Below, one piece after another: positions 24,353 through 36,244 of a stretch of 64,000 bases of DNA. Made by a program: the position numbers and the translations under genes. This DNA is from Apoderus coryli (Eukaryota; Arthropoda; Insecta; Coleoptera; Attelabidae): the NCBI GenBank assembly GCA_911728435.2, contig OU452204.1, positions 5,084,001-5,148,000 of the forward strand, written 5' to 3'. The notes under the pieces are model-generated. The model was given only the letters and a program-made list of their open reading frames with translations. It did no database searches and was not told the DNA's origin. Position 1 is the stretch's first letter, and the number at the start of each line of letters is the position of its first letter.

Positions 24353-25012
24353 TTTTAACATAAATAAATGCCGCACAAAAGACAAGAAAAATGACATAAG
24401 GGTTGGCATGCCTAGGTCCAGTAGTTTTTGAAACATTTGTAAATAAAGGTTAATTTTGACATAAATTTAAAGCGTTGCCGTAACTACAGAAACAAAAAAA
24501 TATATTAACTTTTCGTGTCATGTTTATTTGAATTTCCTTATTTTCTCCGTTGTACTGGATTTTATTGACATCTGATTTCTAATTTTTCAGGGTGGTCACA
24601 TTTTGTAAATTGTATTTTTATGGGGAAATGTTAAATGGGACACCCTGTAAATATGGTTAAATTTTTTTCACCAATTGCGAATCTTGATGGGAATTTTTCT
24701 TTTTTTTTAAATAATTTTTTATGAAAAAACGGTTTGCTTTAAGCTCATGAAATTATATCAATAAAAAGTATGGGAAAGGGACTCCTCGAATCTAAGCCGA
24801 TATACATGGTGTTCCATTTAACATTTTCCCATAAAAATACAATTTAGAAATTGTGATCACCCTCAAAAATTTTAAACCAAATGTTAATAAAATCCAGTAA
24901 AACGGAGAAAAGAAGAGAATTCAAATGGACCTGCCACGAAAAACTGGTTGGATTTTTGTTTCTGTAACCACAAAAAAGAGCGGCATTTACTTATGTTAAA
25001 ATATACAGGATG
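24353..25012. repeat. Two inverted copies of a MITE-like sequence
   Basis: The left copy ends with AAATGTTAAATGGGACACCC at about 24633-24652. The right copy begins ATGGTGTTCCATTTAACATT at about 24808. Reverse-complement matching continues for about 200 bp on each side (TGGATTTTATTGACATCTG against its inverse near 24885, and the block around GTAAATGCCGC). The two terminal motifs lie next to each other, separated by about 150 bp, so these are two convergent insertions or a rearranged element rather than the two ends of one element. Confidence 0.72.
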
Positions 25013-25200
25013 TCGCATTAAGAAAATGGAAGTTTGGTATGTAGCACATTTGTGGACTAACCTGTATAATGAAAAACATTTTTGGGTTGTAGATATCTTC
25101 AGTTCCTAGAAGTTTTGTAAAGGATTTTTTTGTCTATTGCATATAGATCTTGAGATATCTTCCGCCCACACACTAATGTGTCACCCTATATAAAAACTAT
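25013..25200 (-). repeat. CAGGG-type terminal repeat fragment
   Basis: Inverted relative of 22341-22480: GAGATATCTTCCGCC and TGTCACCCTATATA at the right end, and a second ACCTGTATAA motif about 123 bp inside. Confidence 0.65.
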
Positions 25201-25349
25201 ACCTATCCGAAAAATGCTTCGTTACAAAATGTTTATAAAAAATTCAAAATTTATTAATATCCTTAAAACTACTTTAGATATTTAAATGACATTTAGCACG
25301 ATTGGATAGATAATTTAAATACATCTTTTTTACGTAAACAATATTATTT

Positions 25350-26345
25350 TACGTCCATCAGTGGAGTGCGTACCGACACATCACCCACAGTTCGTGAATA
25401 TCGTAGACACTATCCAAATAAAAGGGTTCCAAATGCTCGCGTTTTTATCAGAACACATCATAATTTTGGCCTGCGTTTTAATAACGAACGGAACAGACAC
25501 CGTCGATATAATATTTAGAATAATCGGAACTTCGTACTTTTGATAACAATCCGAGGCTGAGCTCACGAAAGGCAGCTCACCTAGCTAAGTTTAAAATATT
25601 ACGAACACTACACGATGACCACAGACATGTATATCACCTACAGCATGTTCAGAATTTGCACCCTGGTGATGCTGAAAAAAGAATAAGATTATGCCAGTGG
25701 CGCGACTGAAGAAAATCCAGACTTTTTACATAAGATTCTTTGGACGGATGAGTCCTCTTTTACTAGACGTACTAGACGTGGGGTAACAAATTACCATAAA
25801 TTCGGCCAATATCATTCTAAAATTCATTTTCCGTAAAGGTTTGGTTGGGTTGGGTTATTGATGGTAATGTTTGTGGTTTACATTTCCTACCCCCAAGCTT
25901 GAACTGCTTGTGGAGTTTCTTAACAATAATCTGCTGGACAACCTAGACGATGTACCCAATAATTTAAGTCATGACAATCGGATACAACTGGATGGAGCTC
26001 CCGCTTTTGGAATAGCTGTAAGAGAATCGCTCAATAAAAATTAACGTCAACTATGGATTGGCCGGCTAGTGAGACATGAATAATGACGTAGGTAATGGTA
26101 TTGGATCAGTGGCCTTGTCATTCAGGTCACTGGATCTCAATCCGCTAGACTTTTGGGGCACTATTAAAGATAAAGTTTACGCTAATCCCGTATTACCAAG
26201 GGAATATTTAATTTTAACAATTCAGCAAACCTGCATTAATATGCGTCGAAATCCGTATGAACTATTTGCTGTAAGAAATGCCTTACTGAGAAGATGTCGA
26301 AAATCTATTGAGGTGGGTGCACTACATTTTGAGCCATTTTCGTGA
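25350..26345 (+). pseudogene. DD41D-type transposase, degenerate but near full length
   Basis: Ordered blocks: TPTVREYRRHYPNKRVPNAR (25380-25440, DUF4817-like HTH), HRHVYHLQHVQNLHPGDAEK and RIRLCQW (25620-25710), ILWTDESSFTR with the first Asp (25737-25770), WIDGNVCG (25855-25880), IQLDGAPAFGI with the second Asp (25983-26015), and SLDLNPLDFW with the third Asp (26130-26160). The C-terminus is IKDKVYANPVL, ending RRCRKSIEVGALHFEPFS, stop (26343-26345). All three catalytic blocks remain readable, but stops and frameshifts lie between each. The C-terminal RCxxCIE-like block in this group is usual. Confidence 0.82.
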
Positions 26346-27117
26346 CTTTTCTTTAATTTTCTTTCATTTTGTTATTCTTGTTGACAGTCACTAATTAAGT
26401 TTCGTTTTACTCTCTCCAGAAGAACCCCACTTCTATGGGTGCGAAAACGCATATAACAAGTTTTGTCCCGGTCGAAGTGCAGATAACTCCTCCGAAACCA
26501 ATCGGTCAAAAAACTGTAACTGAAATAGATGACATAGTTACAGCAATTCCGAAAAAATAACATTAATTTAGTGTCAGAAATTGTCAACTTATTTCACGAC
26601 AGATTACCATTCACAATCGGCCAAAAATAGTAGCAGGATCTTTGTTTCTAGATTTAATATCTGTTAAACAAGTACCTACGTTAAGATTATGAAATGAAAT
26701 AGTACGGCAAAAAAAAATAATCCCAATATTTAAACATTCGGCGTATCTCTTTACGCCATAGAAAACGTCGAGACTACCAGGGATTCCATATTAGAATTTT
26801 ATGTTAAGGGCTACAGATTCCTTTAAGAACTGACAATGAGTGAGATACCTTTCACATTTTGATATAAGTGACTTTATCAATAATGGGATTAGGAAAATCA
26901 GGAATTTCATGCAATATGCATGCATCAGTTGCAATATTTTCGAAGATCACGCTGCCCGTGTTATTACCATCACTGGGTGTTGATATTGGGTATTCATAGT
27001 TCCTAGTTGGATATATGAAAATAAGGTTTCAATAGAATTCCTTCATTGCCATATTTATACAAAATGTCTAAATTTCGATTCCATTTAGTGTAAATTTCAT
27101 TCTTTTTTAATGAATTG
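26346..27117. other. Unassigned AT-rich DNA
   Basis: No gene or repeat end recognised. Confidence 0.4.
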
Positions 27118-27192
27118 CGTGTTACATAATGTAACAAGACTTTCACCAGACGGGCCGTTTCGTTGAACCGCAACTCATCAGTGGTGAGCTAA
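27118..27192 (+). repeat. Hairpin-rich interspersed repeat, copy 2 (short)
   Basis: TGTTACATAATGTAACAAGA (self-complementary) followed by TTCACCAGACGGGCCGTTTC and CAACTCATCAGTGGTGA: the same phrases as at 2.3, 45.1 and 57.1 kb. The second hairpin arm is missing. Confidence 0.7.
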
Positions 27193-28134
27193 GGGGTCGT
27201 TTTCACTTTAGGCTTTCGTTAACTGGGAAATGTGTTTTAAAAAGTAATTAACTTATATTTTTCTGTTGTTATAATTCAATTCTTGCAAAAGTAGTTGACT
27301 CTTCTCTGGTAAAACTATCTAGGTACCTAGATACCATGACCATTCGCATCGTCAAAGAAGTTTCAGAGGTTAGTACGTTAAACTGTAAAGCAAACAAAGG
27401 TAGTAAGATTCGATTGATTTGCCACGGGAATTTTATTCATTATTCACAACAAATGACACCATATGCACAATGCACATTTATATGCTATTTAATATTTTCC
27501 TCAAGGTTATATGACTAAAAAAAGTTCAAGCGTTTTAGAATCTCTTCTAGCAGAAACTCACTAAAACATAATATAATTAGTTTTATACTAAATACATTAC
27601 TTATTACAAAGCAGCAAAATGATATTTGTTAGGAATATTAACGTAGATATTAAAATATGAGCTTGGTTCAAAAAGTTTTAAATTTTAACGTATTAGAAAA
27701 TCAAAATCATTTGACGGTTATCCAACAGAATCTTCAAAATTAAACGATATATCTTTGGTAAATTGCGGTTCCTTTATAAGATTGATTTCGTTGGTTATTT
27801 GCTTAATAATTTAATTATTGGTAAATTATTACAATAAGAAGTATAAAATTGCTTAGTTTGGGTTTATTATAAACATTTCTAATTTTTTTATATGTATTGT
27901 TTGTTGATATGTCTACAAATTATTGCATTAATTTTTTTACAAATATATATTTATTTATTCTAATAATAAAGTCGGGGTATAGGTACTTAATTTACCTGAG
28001 TGAAAGTGCACACCATTTTACCTAGTATATAGTCCAACAACAATTTTTAAATGTCTTTATTATCACTTAAAGCACCTTAAAAATTAACGTATTTTTAAAC
28101 AAAATTCATCGCTTTAATGAAGTTATTTTTTTTG
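27193..28134. other. Unassigned AT-rich DNA
   Basis: Nothing recognised. Confidence 0.4.
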
Positions 28135-28392
28135 CAAAAATACGCATAATATCACTTATATACTTGGACCAGTTAAAATTACCTACAAGGGCTATAAAAC
28201 ACTACCCTTCCTATAAGTTCGACCTAGCGGAAAATTTAATAAAGTTAATTTGTTTGCAAAAACTACGCCTACTATCACGCTTATACTTGGACCACTTAAA
28301 ACCATAAAATATTAACCTTCCTGTGTCTATCTAGGAGCGTTCATAATTAAATATGACAAAGGCCGTCCTAGCGGAAAATTTAATAAAGTTCG
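28135..28392 (+). repeat. Tandem duplication of about 125 bp
   Basis: Two diverged units: 28135-28250 and 28257-28392. Shared blocks are ACTTGGACCA near the start of each and CCTAGCGGAAAATTTAATAA at the end of each. Confidence 0.75.
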
Positions 28393-28974
28393 AGGTCTAC
28401 ATCTAAACTAATATCAAAACAAAACGCAACAGGTTTTCCTGCGTAATCAAGGCATGAGGATAGGAAAAACTGACAAAATAATAATTGTTTCGATCTCAAG
28501 ATATTGGGGTAAAGGACAAGGTCAGACAACAGGTCACGTTCGGCGAAATAACGATAAAAATAAGATCTAGACACGATTAACCCTGTATATTTTTCTGTTC
28601 ATCAAAAAACGTGCTATTTGAAACTAATAGTGACAGGCGAGAGTTTCTTCCTTCAAGTTTCATCGAATTTATGACTCACTGTACGAGTATAAAGTTAACA
28701 GTGTCTTTGTACAGGTTAGCGCAATGACATTATTAAAACGATATTTCATAATAATAGAATGCTGAAACATTAATTAAAATCACTTTGCTTTATTAAAACG
28801 GAGCAATAAAATAAATGCAACACATATGGTACGTTGACTTTCATTATGTGCAACACATTGACTCTAGTATAATAATATCCGTACAAACTTTCTAATTGAA
28901 CGAGTGAGATTCTAATTTCATTGCAAGTGTCTGATACTCGCTGAATTAGCAATTCCCTGCTATTCATTTGTACA
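28393..28974. other. Unassigned AT-rich DNA
   Basis: Nothing recognised. Confidence 0.4.
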
Positions 28975-29140
28975 AAATAAATGTTTGTTTAATCAGTCCA
29001 AAGAGATGCATAGGTGGCCACCGAACCAATCCATGAATTAGGAAACTTAGCTTCTGGAAAATGTTGTTCAATGAGAATATAGCGATGTGCAGCTTCACCA
29101 TGCTGGAAGTACATATCAATAACATTTATAATCGATGAGC
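28975..29140 (-). pseudogene. DD41D-type transposase fragment, second-Asp region
   Basis: On the minus strand: DMYFQHGEAAHRYILIEQHF then FPNSWIGS, matching the FQxDGAxxH...FPxRWIG block around the second catalytic Asp. The Asp itself is lost (QHGE). Neighbouring blocks are not recognisable. Confidence 0.55.
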
Positions 29141-29699
29141 AGAAGTAGTTTTAACACCTCACCAAAACAATTTTTTATTCTCTGCGAGCGTCCCTTAACA
29201 CTGTTGGCATTCCCAGGAGGGAATAAAATTAGTTTATGAATATATACATTTATGCCTGATGGACAGGGCGACGTTTAGGAGGCGACGGATCCGGAACTAC
29301 CTTTGCAATTCGTTAGTATGTTACTATTTTTAGCTCTACATATCAAATTCAATGTAATATTATACTCGTATAAGTATATCTACGGAGTAAAGTCAAAGTT
29401 TCATTAATCTATTTTTTAATTCCACCGGAACTATGTGTTTTCGGTCATTTTACACGTAAATAATTAGTTTTAAAAAATGTCTGTCTGTCAGTCTATGGTT
29501 CTGCCTGTCTGCCTCTCTTTAGCCACGATAACTGAAAAACCAACTTAACATATTTTAACCAACTTTGGTACCAAAATACTACTCACTGGTTTAACCTAAA
29601 ACTAACTACATTCAAATAAAAATAACATTAACATCTCGAAGCAAGATAAAAATAAATAAATAAAATTAACATTTATACCCAATACAAAAAATTACGAAA
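29141..29699. other. Unassigned DNA with a CTGT-rich patch
   Basis: 29476-29520 is rich in GTCTGTCTGTC and GCCTGTCTGCC, possibly a microsatellite tail of a retroposon in minus orientation. No gene recognised. Confidence 0.4.
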
Positions 29700-29940
29700 A
29701 CTGTTGAAAGTGACCACCTCTAGCTCTGATACATGAATCCAATTTTCTCTTCATTGAGTGGCGAACGCTCTCAAAAATACCAGGGTCGTTGCTAATCGAA
29801 TTATACCCAGATATAATGCGATTCCTTAGGTCCTCCACATTTTCACGGGAGTAACATAAACTATGGACTTCAGGTTGCTCAACGTGAAATAATCCAGAGG
29901 ATTTAAATCCGGGGATCGTGCAGGCTAGCGATTTCCGTAT
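29700..29940 (-). pseudogene. DD41D-type transposase C-terminal fragment
   Basis: On the minus strand: PARSPDLNPLDYFTLSNLKS then IVYVTPVK, the block holding the third catalytic Asp (PLDYF). A degraded C-terminus follows, with a frameshift after VKMW. Upstream blocks are absent. Confidence 0.68.
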
Positions 29941-30773
29941 GTTTCTGTTAAAAACTTACGAGCAACCCGACTAAATGAGAAATTTTACTTGTACCAAATG
30001 CAGATTTTAATTCTGCATGAATTTTGTGTTAAGGGTTGTGAGTACTCAAATTGCTTTATTTTGCTTAGTGAACTTAAATTGAGATTTAACAAAATTAACC
30101 AAAACGTCAATAAATACTTATTACTGAATTAATTAACCAAATTAAAAATACTGATACGAATTAATAGATCAGAATAATTATATTAGTAACAAAAATCAAA
30201 ATAAACTAATGCGAATATCAAATAATAAACCATACTAACAATAAAATTCTTTAAACTAAATATTCGAAATCATTTCCATTTTCTGCACATACCGAATGAC
30301 ACTCATTTTGTTTTGGTTTCTTTGCACATTCCTCTGAATGTTATTGTATACTGTGATGATTTTGAATTTAACTGTGATTAGTTTATTAAAATAATTAACA
30401 TCATCTGACTAAAATTTTTGATGTGAGCGTACTAGGATTTTGAAGTATTATCCAAAAACGTATTTTGAGCGAAAATAAAGCAATCCAATTCCAGTAGCGG
30501 CAACTCTTATTCAAAGCAAATTTTACAGGCTGTTCTATTAAGAAAATCAAGTTACACTCATTTAAATGGTGATCCATTTTCGTTACTAATTGTGAACAGC
30601 CTATGTAACTTAAAAGAAGATTGTTTCCGTGAATATGTTAATATAAAGCGAATTATCACCATCCTAAACAGTTCTTCCTCAAATTTACTATACACGGAAA
30701 TATTATCTTTTTACCAAGGCTTTAAAATTTCACAAATTTATGATGTATGTCAAAACCTTAAGGGATCGCTATA
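29941..30773. other. Unassigned AT-rich DNA
   Basis: No gene recognised; it ends at the TA next to the following transposon. Confidence 0.4.
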
Positions 30774-32970
30774 CAGGGTGATTCATTATGCTTGCAACAA
30801 ACGAAAACTGGAGATTGCTGAAAGCGATTTAAGCATTTTTTGCCATTGAACTCATGTCCGCAAATGCTTCGTTATCGAGATACAGGGTGTCCAAATTTAG
30901 TATTCAAATTAACTTTCTTGTTTATTTCTCAAAAAATAGCTAACCGATTTCGAAAAAAATTTATATGCATTTGGGGACCGTTAACCTAAAATAATCTGCA
31001 TGATTTTGGCTTTCAATAACTGTTCATTGGCGTAGATATAGGGGGAATTTGGGTAAATTTTACACATAAATTAGTTAAACACAGCTTTGACAAGCTTCAT
31101 TATTTTAAATTATTACTTTTTTAAAAAGAGCAGCTTATAAGCTACCAAAAAGTTAATTACGTCGATGTTGTGATTTTTACCATTTTTATGGAAACCGATA
31201 AATTGCAATGGTAGATTTAAATCAAAATAACGTTTACCAGACAACCAAATGAAAAATCAAAGTTGCCATGAAAAACGAATGCCGCAACAATAAAAAAAAC
31301 TTTGACAGCAACAAATTTAAATTAGTTAAAATTGTTTTATTATGTCGTAGTTGTTTTGAATATTGCGAATGATTTTTTCTAAATTAAAATGAGTTTTTCA
31401 ATTGAAGAATATGTTTGTGTAATGCAAATGCAAGAGCAGCGGCCAGAGAATACCAAATTAGTTATCCTAATAGACGTCATCTATTTTACAAAACATGGAT
31501 GGCTACATTTCACAGGCTTAGAACGATAGGGAGCATTTTACCTAGAGTTAACAAACGACCGCATCGTCTAAATATTCAAACTGAAGAAAACATAGTGGAT
31601 TTAGTTTTAGACGATCCGAAAATAAGCACTAGACGAATACCAACTCAATTGGCATTACCTCGAACAACTGTTTGGAGACTATTAAATCAAGAAATGCTGT
31701 ATCTCTATCATCATCAAGATGTCCAGGCCCTACATCCTGGAGACCGAGGCCTACTATTTTGTAATTGGGTTCTTGGTGAGCATCAAGAAGATGAAAGATT
31801 TTGAGAGAAAGTGCTCTGGTCAGATGAAGCAACTTTTACTAGAGATGGCATAAATACAAAACATAATGAACATGTATAGTCTGTATCGAAATTTTCAAGA
31901 ACGTTTTAGTATCAATGTTTGAGGTGGCATGTTTAACAATAAATTATTGCCGTTGTTCGTAATTTAAACTCAAATCAATAGTCTTTCCCTACACAACCGC
32001 CTGCCCGAATTTATTGAGGATGTACCTCTGAATTGGTCAAAGCATGTGGTATCAACATGACGGAGCCCTTGCGCACCGTGGTAGACAAGTAACTAAAGTT
32101 TTAAATCAACTGTTTGGTAACAATTTGATTGGTTTGGGAGGTTCCATTGAGTGGCCTCCAAGATCACCGGATCTGAATCCGCTCGACTTATTTTTATGGG
32201 GTACATGAAACAATTGGTTTACAGTGTACCAATTATAAATGAAAACCAAGTACTGGAGATAGTTCATGAAGCTGCTAGGAAAATAAGAAACAATCATAAA
32301 ATCCTTATTAGAGCTACAAATTCATTAGTGGAAAGATGTAAAATATGCATTACTGTCAATGGAGGGCAGTTTGAACAGTTGTTAATTTTCTTAATTTAAT
32401 ATCGAGTTAATTGTACTGATAGGCCTTAAAATTTGTTGTTAAGTAATTTGTTATTATTAAATCGTTTACCACGGCAACTTTGATTTTTCATTTTGATTTC
32501 TGGTAAACGTTATTTTGATTTAAATCTACAATTAACTTGCAATTTATCGGTTTCCATAAAAATGGTAGAAACCATAACATCGACGTTATTAACTTTTTTG
32601 TAGCTTATAAGTTGCTATTTTTAAAAAAGTAATAATTTAAAATAATGAAGCTTGTCAAAGCTGTGTTTAACTAATTTATGTGTAAAATTATCCAAATGCC
32701 CCCTATATCTACGCCAATGAACAGTTAATGAAAGACAAAATAATTCAGAATCTTTTAGGTTATCTGTCCTCAAATGCATGTAAAATTTTGTCAAAATCGG
32801 TTAGCTAGTTTTTGAGAAATGAATAAAAAAGTTAATTTAACCACTAAATTTGTACACCTTGTATCTCGATAACGAAGCATTTGCGGACATGGGTTCAATG
32901 GCAAAAAATGCTTGAATTGTTTTCAGGAATCTCCAGTTTTCGTTTGTTGCAACCATAATGAGTCACCCTA
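30774..32970 (+). mobile_element. DD41D-type transposon with long terminal inverted repeats
   Basis: The left end CAGGGTGATTCATTATGC (30774, preceded by TA) is mirrored by a right end GAGTCACCCTA (32970). Inverted similarity continues for about 500 bp on each side, to AAAATCAAAGTTGCCATG near 31272 and CATGGCAACTTTGATTTTTC near 32471. Each arm holds a second end motif: TACAGGGTGTCC at 30881 on the left and GTACACCTTGTA at 32852 on the right, both 109 bp inside the terminus. Length is about 2.2 kb. The interior carries one transposase gene in plus orientation. Confidence 0.88.
31389..32399 (+). pseudogene. DD41D transposase of the 2.2-kb element, inactivated
   Basis: ATG at 31389 opens MSFSIEEYVCVMQM; a frameshift near 31430 leads into NARAAAREYQISYPNRRHLF, the DUF4817-like DNA-binding region. 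A second HTH-like part follows (ISTRRIPTQLALPRTTVWRL). Catalytic Asp 1 is in VLWSDEATFTRDG (31823-31825), Asp 2 in WYQHDGALAHR (32059-32061) and Asp 3 in SPDLNPLDLFLWG (32185-32187). There are 41 residues between Asp 2 and Asp 3, which is the DD41D spacing. The end is RCKICITVNGGQFEQLLIFL, stop. Stops lie at 31802, 31878, 31920 and 31964, and a frameshift near 32205. All catalytic residues survive, but the frame does not. Confidence 0.85.
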
Positions 32971-32976
32971 TGCATA

Positions 32977-33534
32977 CAGGGTGTTTCAGAAAGACATGGC
33001 CAAAATTTGTGAGCGAATTGGGGATATCTAATCTTGAAAAAAACATAAATTGTAATTTTTCGAAAAGTCCTTATTTACAAAGATACAGGGTGTTAAAAAT
33101 GACTGCCTGAGGACGATTTTTTTGAAATATTTTCGAAACGAGTAAAGAAGAATTAAGCAAATGTATGCTATTTTTATGTAGAAAACTTTATTTAATCACA
33201 TTTTTGACACAAAATTAATAAAAATCACAAGGAAAAAAAGTTAGGTTATAATTAAGGCAAGGATGCCCCCCGTTTACCCGCCTATGGTCATCCGTTTTTA
33301 TTCAGATAAATGTCAGTTTATGACATTTAACTAGGTGAATAAATATGCTACATTTGGTTAATTCATCTTTACTCGTTTCGAAAATATTTCAAAAAAATAT
33401 GTCCTCAGGCATCTTTAACACCCGGTATGTTTGAAAATAAGGACTGTTCGAAAAATTACAATTTAGGTTTTTTTTATGATTAGATGTCCCCAATTCGCTC
33501 ACAAATTTTGGCCATGTCTTTCTGAAACACCCTG
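32977..33534. mobile_element. MITE with CAGGG ends and long inverted arms
   Basis: It begins CAGGGTGTTTCAGAAAGACA (32977) and ends GTCTTTCTGAAACACCCTG (33534), each next to TA. Inverted arms extend about 170 bp (GGCCAAAATTTGTGAGCGAA and its inverse near 33500; ATTTCGAAACGAGTAAAGA and its inverse near 33375). Second end motifs lie 109 bp inside on the left (33086) and 110 bp on the right (33424). It has no coding capacity, is 558 bp long, and sits 6 bp from the neighbouring DD41D element. Confidence 0.88.
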
Positions 33535-34192
33535 TATATTATAGAAAATCCCAATTATATTTAAGGCAGTATCAACATGTACCCTAAAATACATGGTTTT
33601 CTATTAGCAAAAAAAAAAAACACGATTTTGATAGGTATCTCAGTCTCGACGTCCTTGTGTAATTGCATCATTGTGCTAAATATATTAGTTTTACATATAC
33701 CATTGAAGAAGAAATCAAATTTGCTGCAGTTTTGATACAGTAAACTGACGCGTCTTGCTACACTCACCCTGTATGAATAATTTCATATCAGAAATATACT
33801 TTTTAAACCACGCTCATAAACATACTTTAAAGCAAACGCATAAATGTGTCTACATACTTAACACTTGGCTTTCTAGTTGCTCGTCCTCATATGCTGGAAA
33901 AAATTAATTAATAAAATGTATGTACGTATCTTTATCATTTTTAATTAACTCTAAACTAAATTAAATCTATTACATCAATTTTAATGAAAGCTTAACAGAG
34001 GCATAGAAACAACCATTAAATTTTTTTTTGGATCTGTTTTTCTTTTGTGTGGTATAAAAATAAAAAGGACTCTAATTAATATAATTAATATTTCTGCTGA
34101 AAAGCATATTCCTACTACTATTAATGACCAGTTATATTTAAAACAGAAAGTAGTTTAATTAAAAAATCGGTTGTGTCGCCCCAAAAATTTAT
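33535..34192. other. Unassigned AT-rich DNA
   Basis: No gene. CACTCACCCTGTATGA near 33762 looks like a solitary CAGGG-type right end. Confidence 0.4.
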
Positions 34193-34305
34193 ATTATTAT
34201 TATTGCCAGAGCTGGGATTCGAACCCAGAACTCGATCGTTTGTCCGTACTGCAGCTCGGAGTAGCACGATGTCTGAACCATAACTCCGTTAAAGTAAATA
34301 AAAGT
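34193..34305 (-). repeat. tRNA-derived SINE (or tRNA-like pseudogene)
   Basis: On the minus strand GGGTTCGAATCCCAGCTCTG carries a pol III B box (GGTTCGAATCC). An A-box-like TATGGTTCAGACATCG lies about 60 bp earlier, and an ATT-rich tail (AATAATAATAATAT) follows. That layout is typical of tRNA-derived SINEs. The cloverleaf stems do not pair well enough for a functional tRNA. Confidence 0.7.
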
Positions 34306-34501
34306 ACCAAATATCACCAAGGAATTACTGCCCAGAGCCCGATATAATCCGATTGTTCCTAAAGCATGACGCAGTATCTAGCAGAAATTTGTAAGTCGGA
34401 GTATCTTTCTGTTTATCAGAAGGTTCAGTTTAAATGGTTGATAATTTTAAGGCAATTTATAAAACTCTTTTTCAAAACAGATTTTCGTAAATATGTGAAC
34501 A

Positions 34502-34640
34502 GGAATTATGGATGCGCTATACATCTTACCAAATCTATTGAATAGCGACATTTATTTGAACTTTTTACAAAATCATTTGAATGCTCTGTTCGAAAAAACT
34601 TGCCAGCAACGTCCGCAAAAGCTGTCCATTTTATACGAAA
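34502..34640 (+). pseudogene. DD41D-type transposase fragment, middle region
   Basis: YILPNLLNSDIYLNFLQNHL then NALFEK matches the LPxxLNxxxYLxFLxxxL block between the first and second catalytic Asp in this group. A frameshift follows at about 34600, and the second Asp is not recognised. Confidence 0.6.
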
Positions 34641-35009
34641 AGCTCAGGGGTTTTTAAATACTACTGTCCGTGTTTGCGGATGGAGTAACATGGACCGAAG
34701 TCGTGGCAATCCATATCACCATCTAAAATCTTGTAGTTTTATGTATCGTTTAGATCTGAAGATGTTTGTAATCATACGAGTAAAATTACTTGGTCCCATA
34801 GAGCAAGCTGTGGTAACAATTAAAGGAAAATCAACTTCCCTATTATGTGCTTTGTTTATAAATTTTAAAAATGTCTTATTTTTCAGTTTTTTACAAAAGT
34901 TATTTTATAATTTTGTTCATTTTAATTATTTCTATATACATCGTGTTCCACATGTATAATGACAAATTTATACAGGTGATAGAACAATGAATTTTGCTCA
35001 TCTATACTA
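34641..35009. other. Unassigned DNA
   Basis: No reliable coding similarity. CATCGTGTTCCACATGTATA near 34940 resembles a decayed MITE end. Confidence 0.35.
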
Positions 35010-35230
35010 AAGTTTAATTGCCTAATAACATAAAGCAAAAATATTTTGTCATGAACGTATCAAACTGGGAGGGATGTTTTTTTTTTACTGGAAAACTGTA
35101 AATTTCATAAAAAACGCGAGAATACCAATTTTAATTAAACATATTTTCCCAACACCCCTCTCAGTTTGAAACACTCATGAGTAGCGTTTTAAAATAATTC
35201 TTTAATGTTATTAGGCAATTGAAACGTTTT
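35010..35230. repeat. Foldback repeat
   Basis: AGTTTAATTGCCTAATAACA (35011) through CAAACTGGGAGGG (35073) is inversely repeated at 35156-35230 (CCCTCTCAGTTTGAAACACT and ATGTTATTAGGCAATTGAAA). The arms are about 70 bp with mismatches, and the spacer is about 80 bp. Confidence 0.78.
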
Positions 35231-35633
35231 AATAATATAATAGAATTCAGCGCATACACAAAACTGTTCTTTCAGATATATTTTTGGAATACGGAAATAC
35301 GTAAAAAAATCCATATTAAAATAATTCAAGTCAATATATTTGCTTATGAAAATTTGTTTACAAATTTATAGCAGTGTAAACAACAATGTAAACTCAAGAG
35401 CAACAAAAATATCTATTATATCAGCAATAACAACAACCACCAAACACTAACCAAAGCATATAACATAACAGCTATTTATATATTATACTATTATCATTTT
35501 TATCTATGCTATACCGTGCTATTACCTAGAAAATTATGGTAAATTGTTTTAAATAAAATACCAAAAAAAAAAACTAAAAAAAAAATACTACTAGGCTTTA
35601 CATATGATACACAATATCATAATAATTACCTAT
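35231..35633. other. Unassigned AT-rich DNA
   Basis: No gene recognised; may include the 3' UTR of the adjacent minus-strand LINE fragment. Confidence 0.35.
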
Positions 35634-36165
35634 TCATTTACAAAGTAACTTCAATATACTCGTATCTTCTATGTGATAACATATCCTTTTAATTGACTTA
35701 ATGTTATATTTAGACAGTTCAGTCTTGTAGTCGAGATACGAGCTGAGGCTGAGGAAACACTCAGAATTCTCATTGATACATGCCAAGGGGACACACTCGA
35801 ACAAAACATGATGGATAGATTGATTAACTTTTAAATTACATAGACTACAAATCTCCTCACACCGGATCGGATAAGTTATACCACGGACAGACAAACTTAG
35901 GAATACTTTGCTCGCCAAGCGGAGTTGTGTTATAAGGTTTCACTGGCAGGCGGGATATACGAGTAATATTAGGCGCAGTGTGTATGTAACTCGAAAGCGT
36001 GGCCAAATGGAAATCCTCACCAAAACACTTATCCCTATTTTCGTATACAAAGAGCTGTTTTTTACTTTTCAGTTGTGCGACTGTCATACGTTCAAATTCG
36101 TCACCACGGTCAATATAGTTAAACATAATATGCATTTCAATAACGGTATTATACAGTGACACCAT
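35634..36165 (-). pseudogene. Probable LINE ORF2 C-terminal fragment
   Basis: Two overlapping minus-strand frames. The first includes NRDKCFGEDFHLATLSSYI; the second includes GITYPIRCEEICSLCNLKVN then SIHHVLFECV. A CxxC...H...C knuckle before the stop is typical of the extreme C-terminus of several LINE ORF2 proteins. No polymerase motifs are present, so the assignment rests on the knuckle alone. Confidence 0.45.
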
Positions 36166-36244
36166 CGAACATATACTACGTCTACGGTGGTGACACTTAC
36201 CTAGATTATTTCCTAAACAAAACTAGCTATTAGCCTGGCAAGTA

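Noticed and set aside
34193..34305. Functional tRNA gene on the minus strand
   Set aside because: The B box is good, but the acceptor and anticodon stems do not pair and an ATT-rich tail follows, so a SINE is the better call.
34600..34959. 119-residue open frame as a host gene
   Set aside because: Its start overlaps a DD41D transposase block in another frame and the remainder is low-complexity, Phe/Leu-rich AT-driven sequence.
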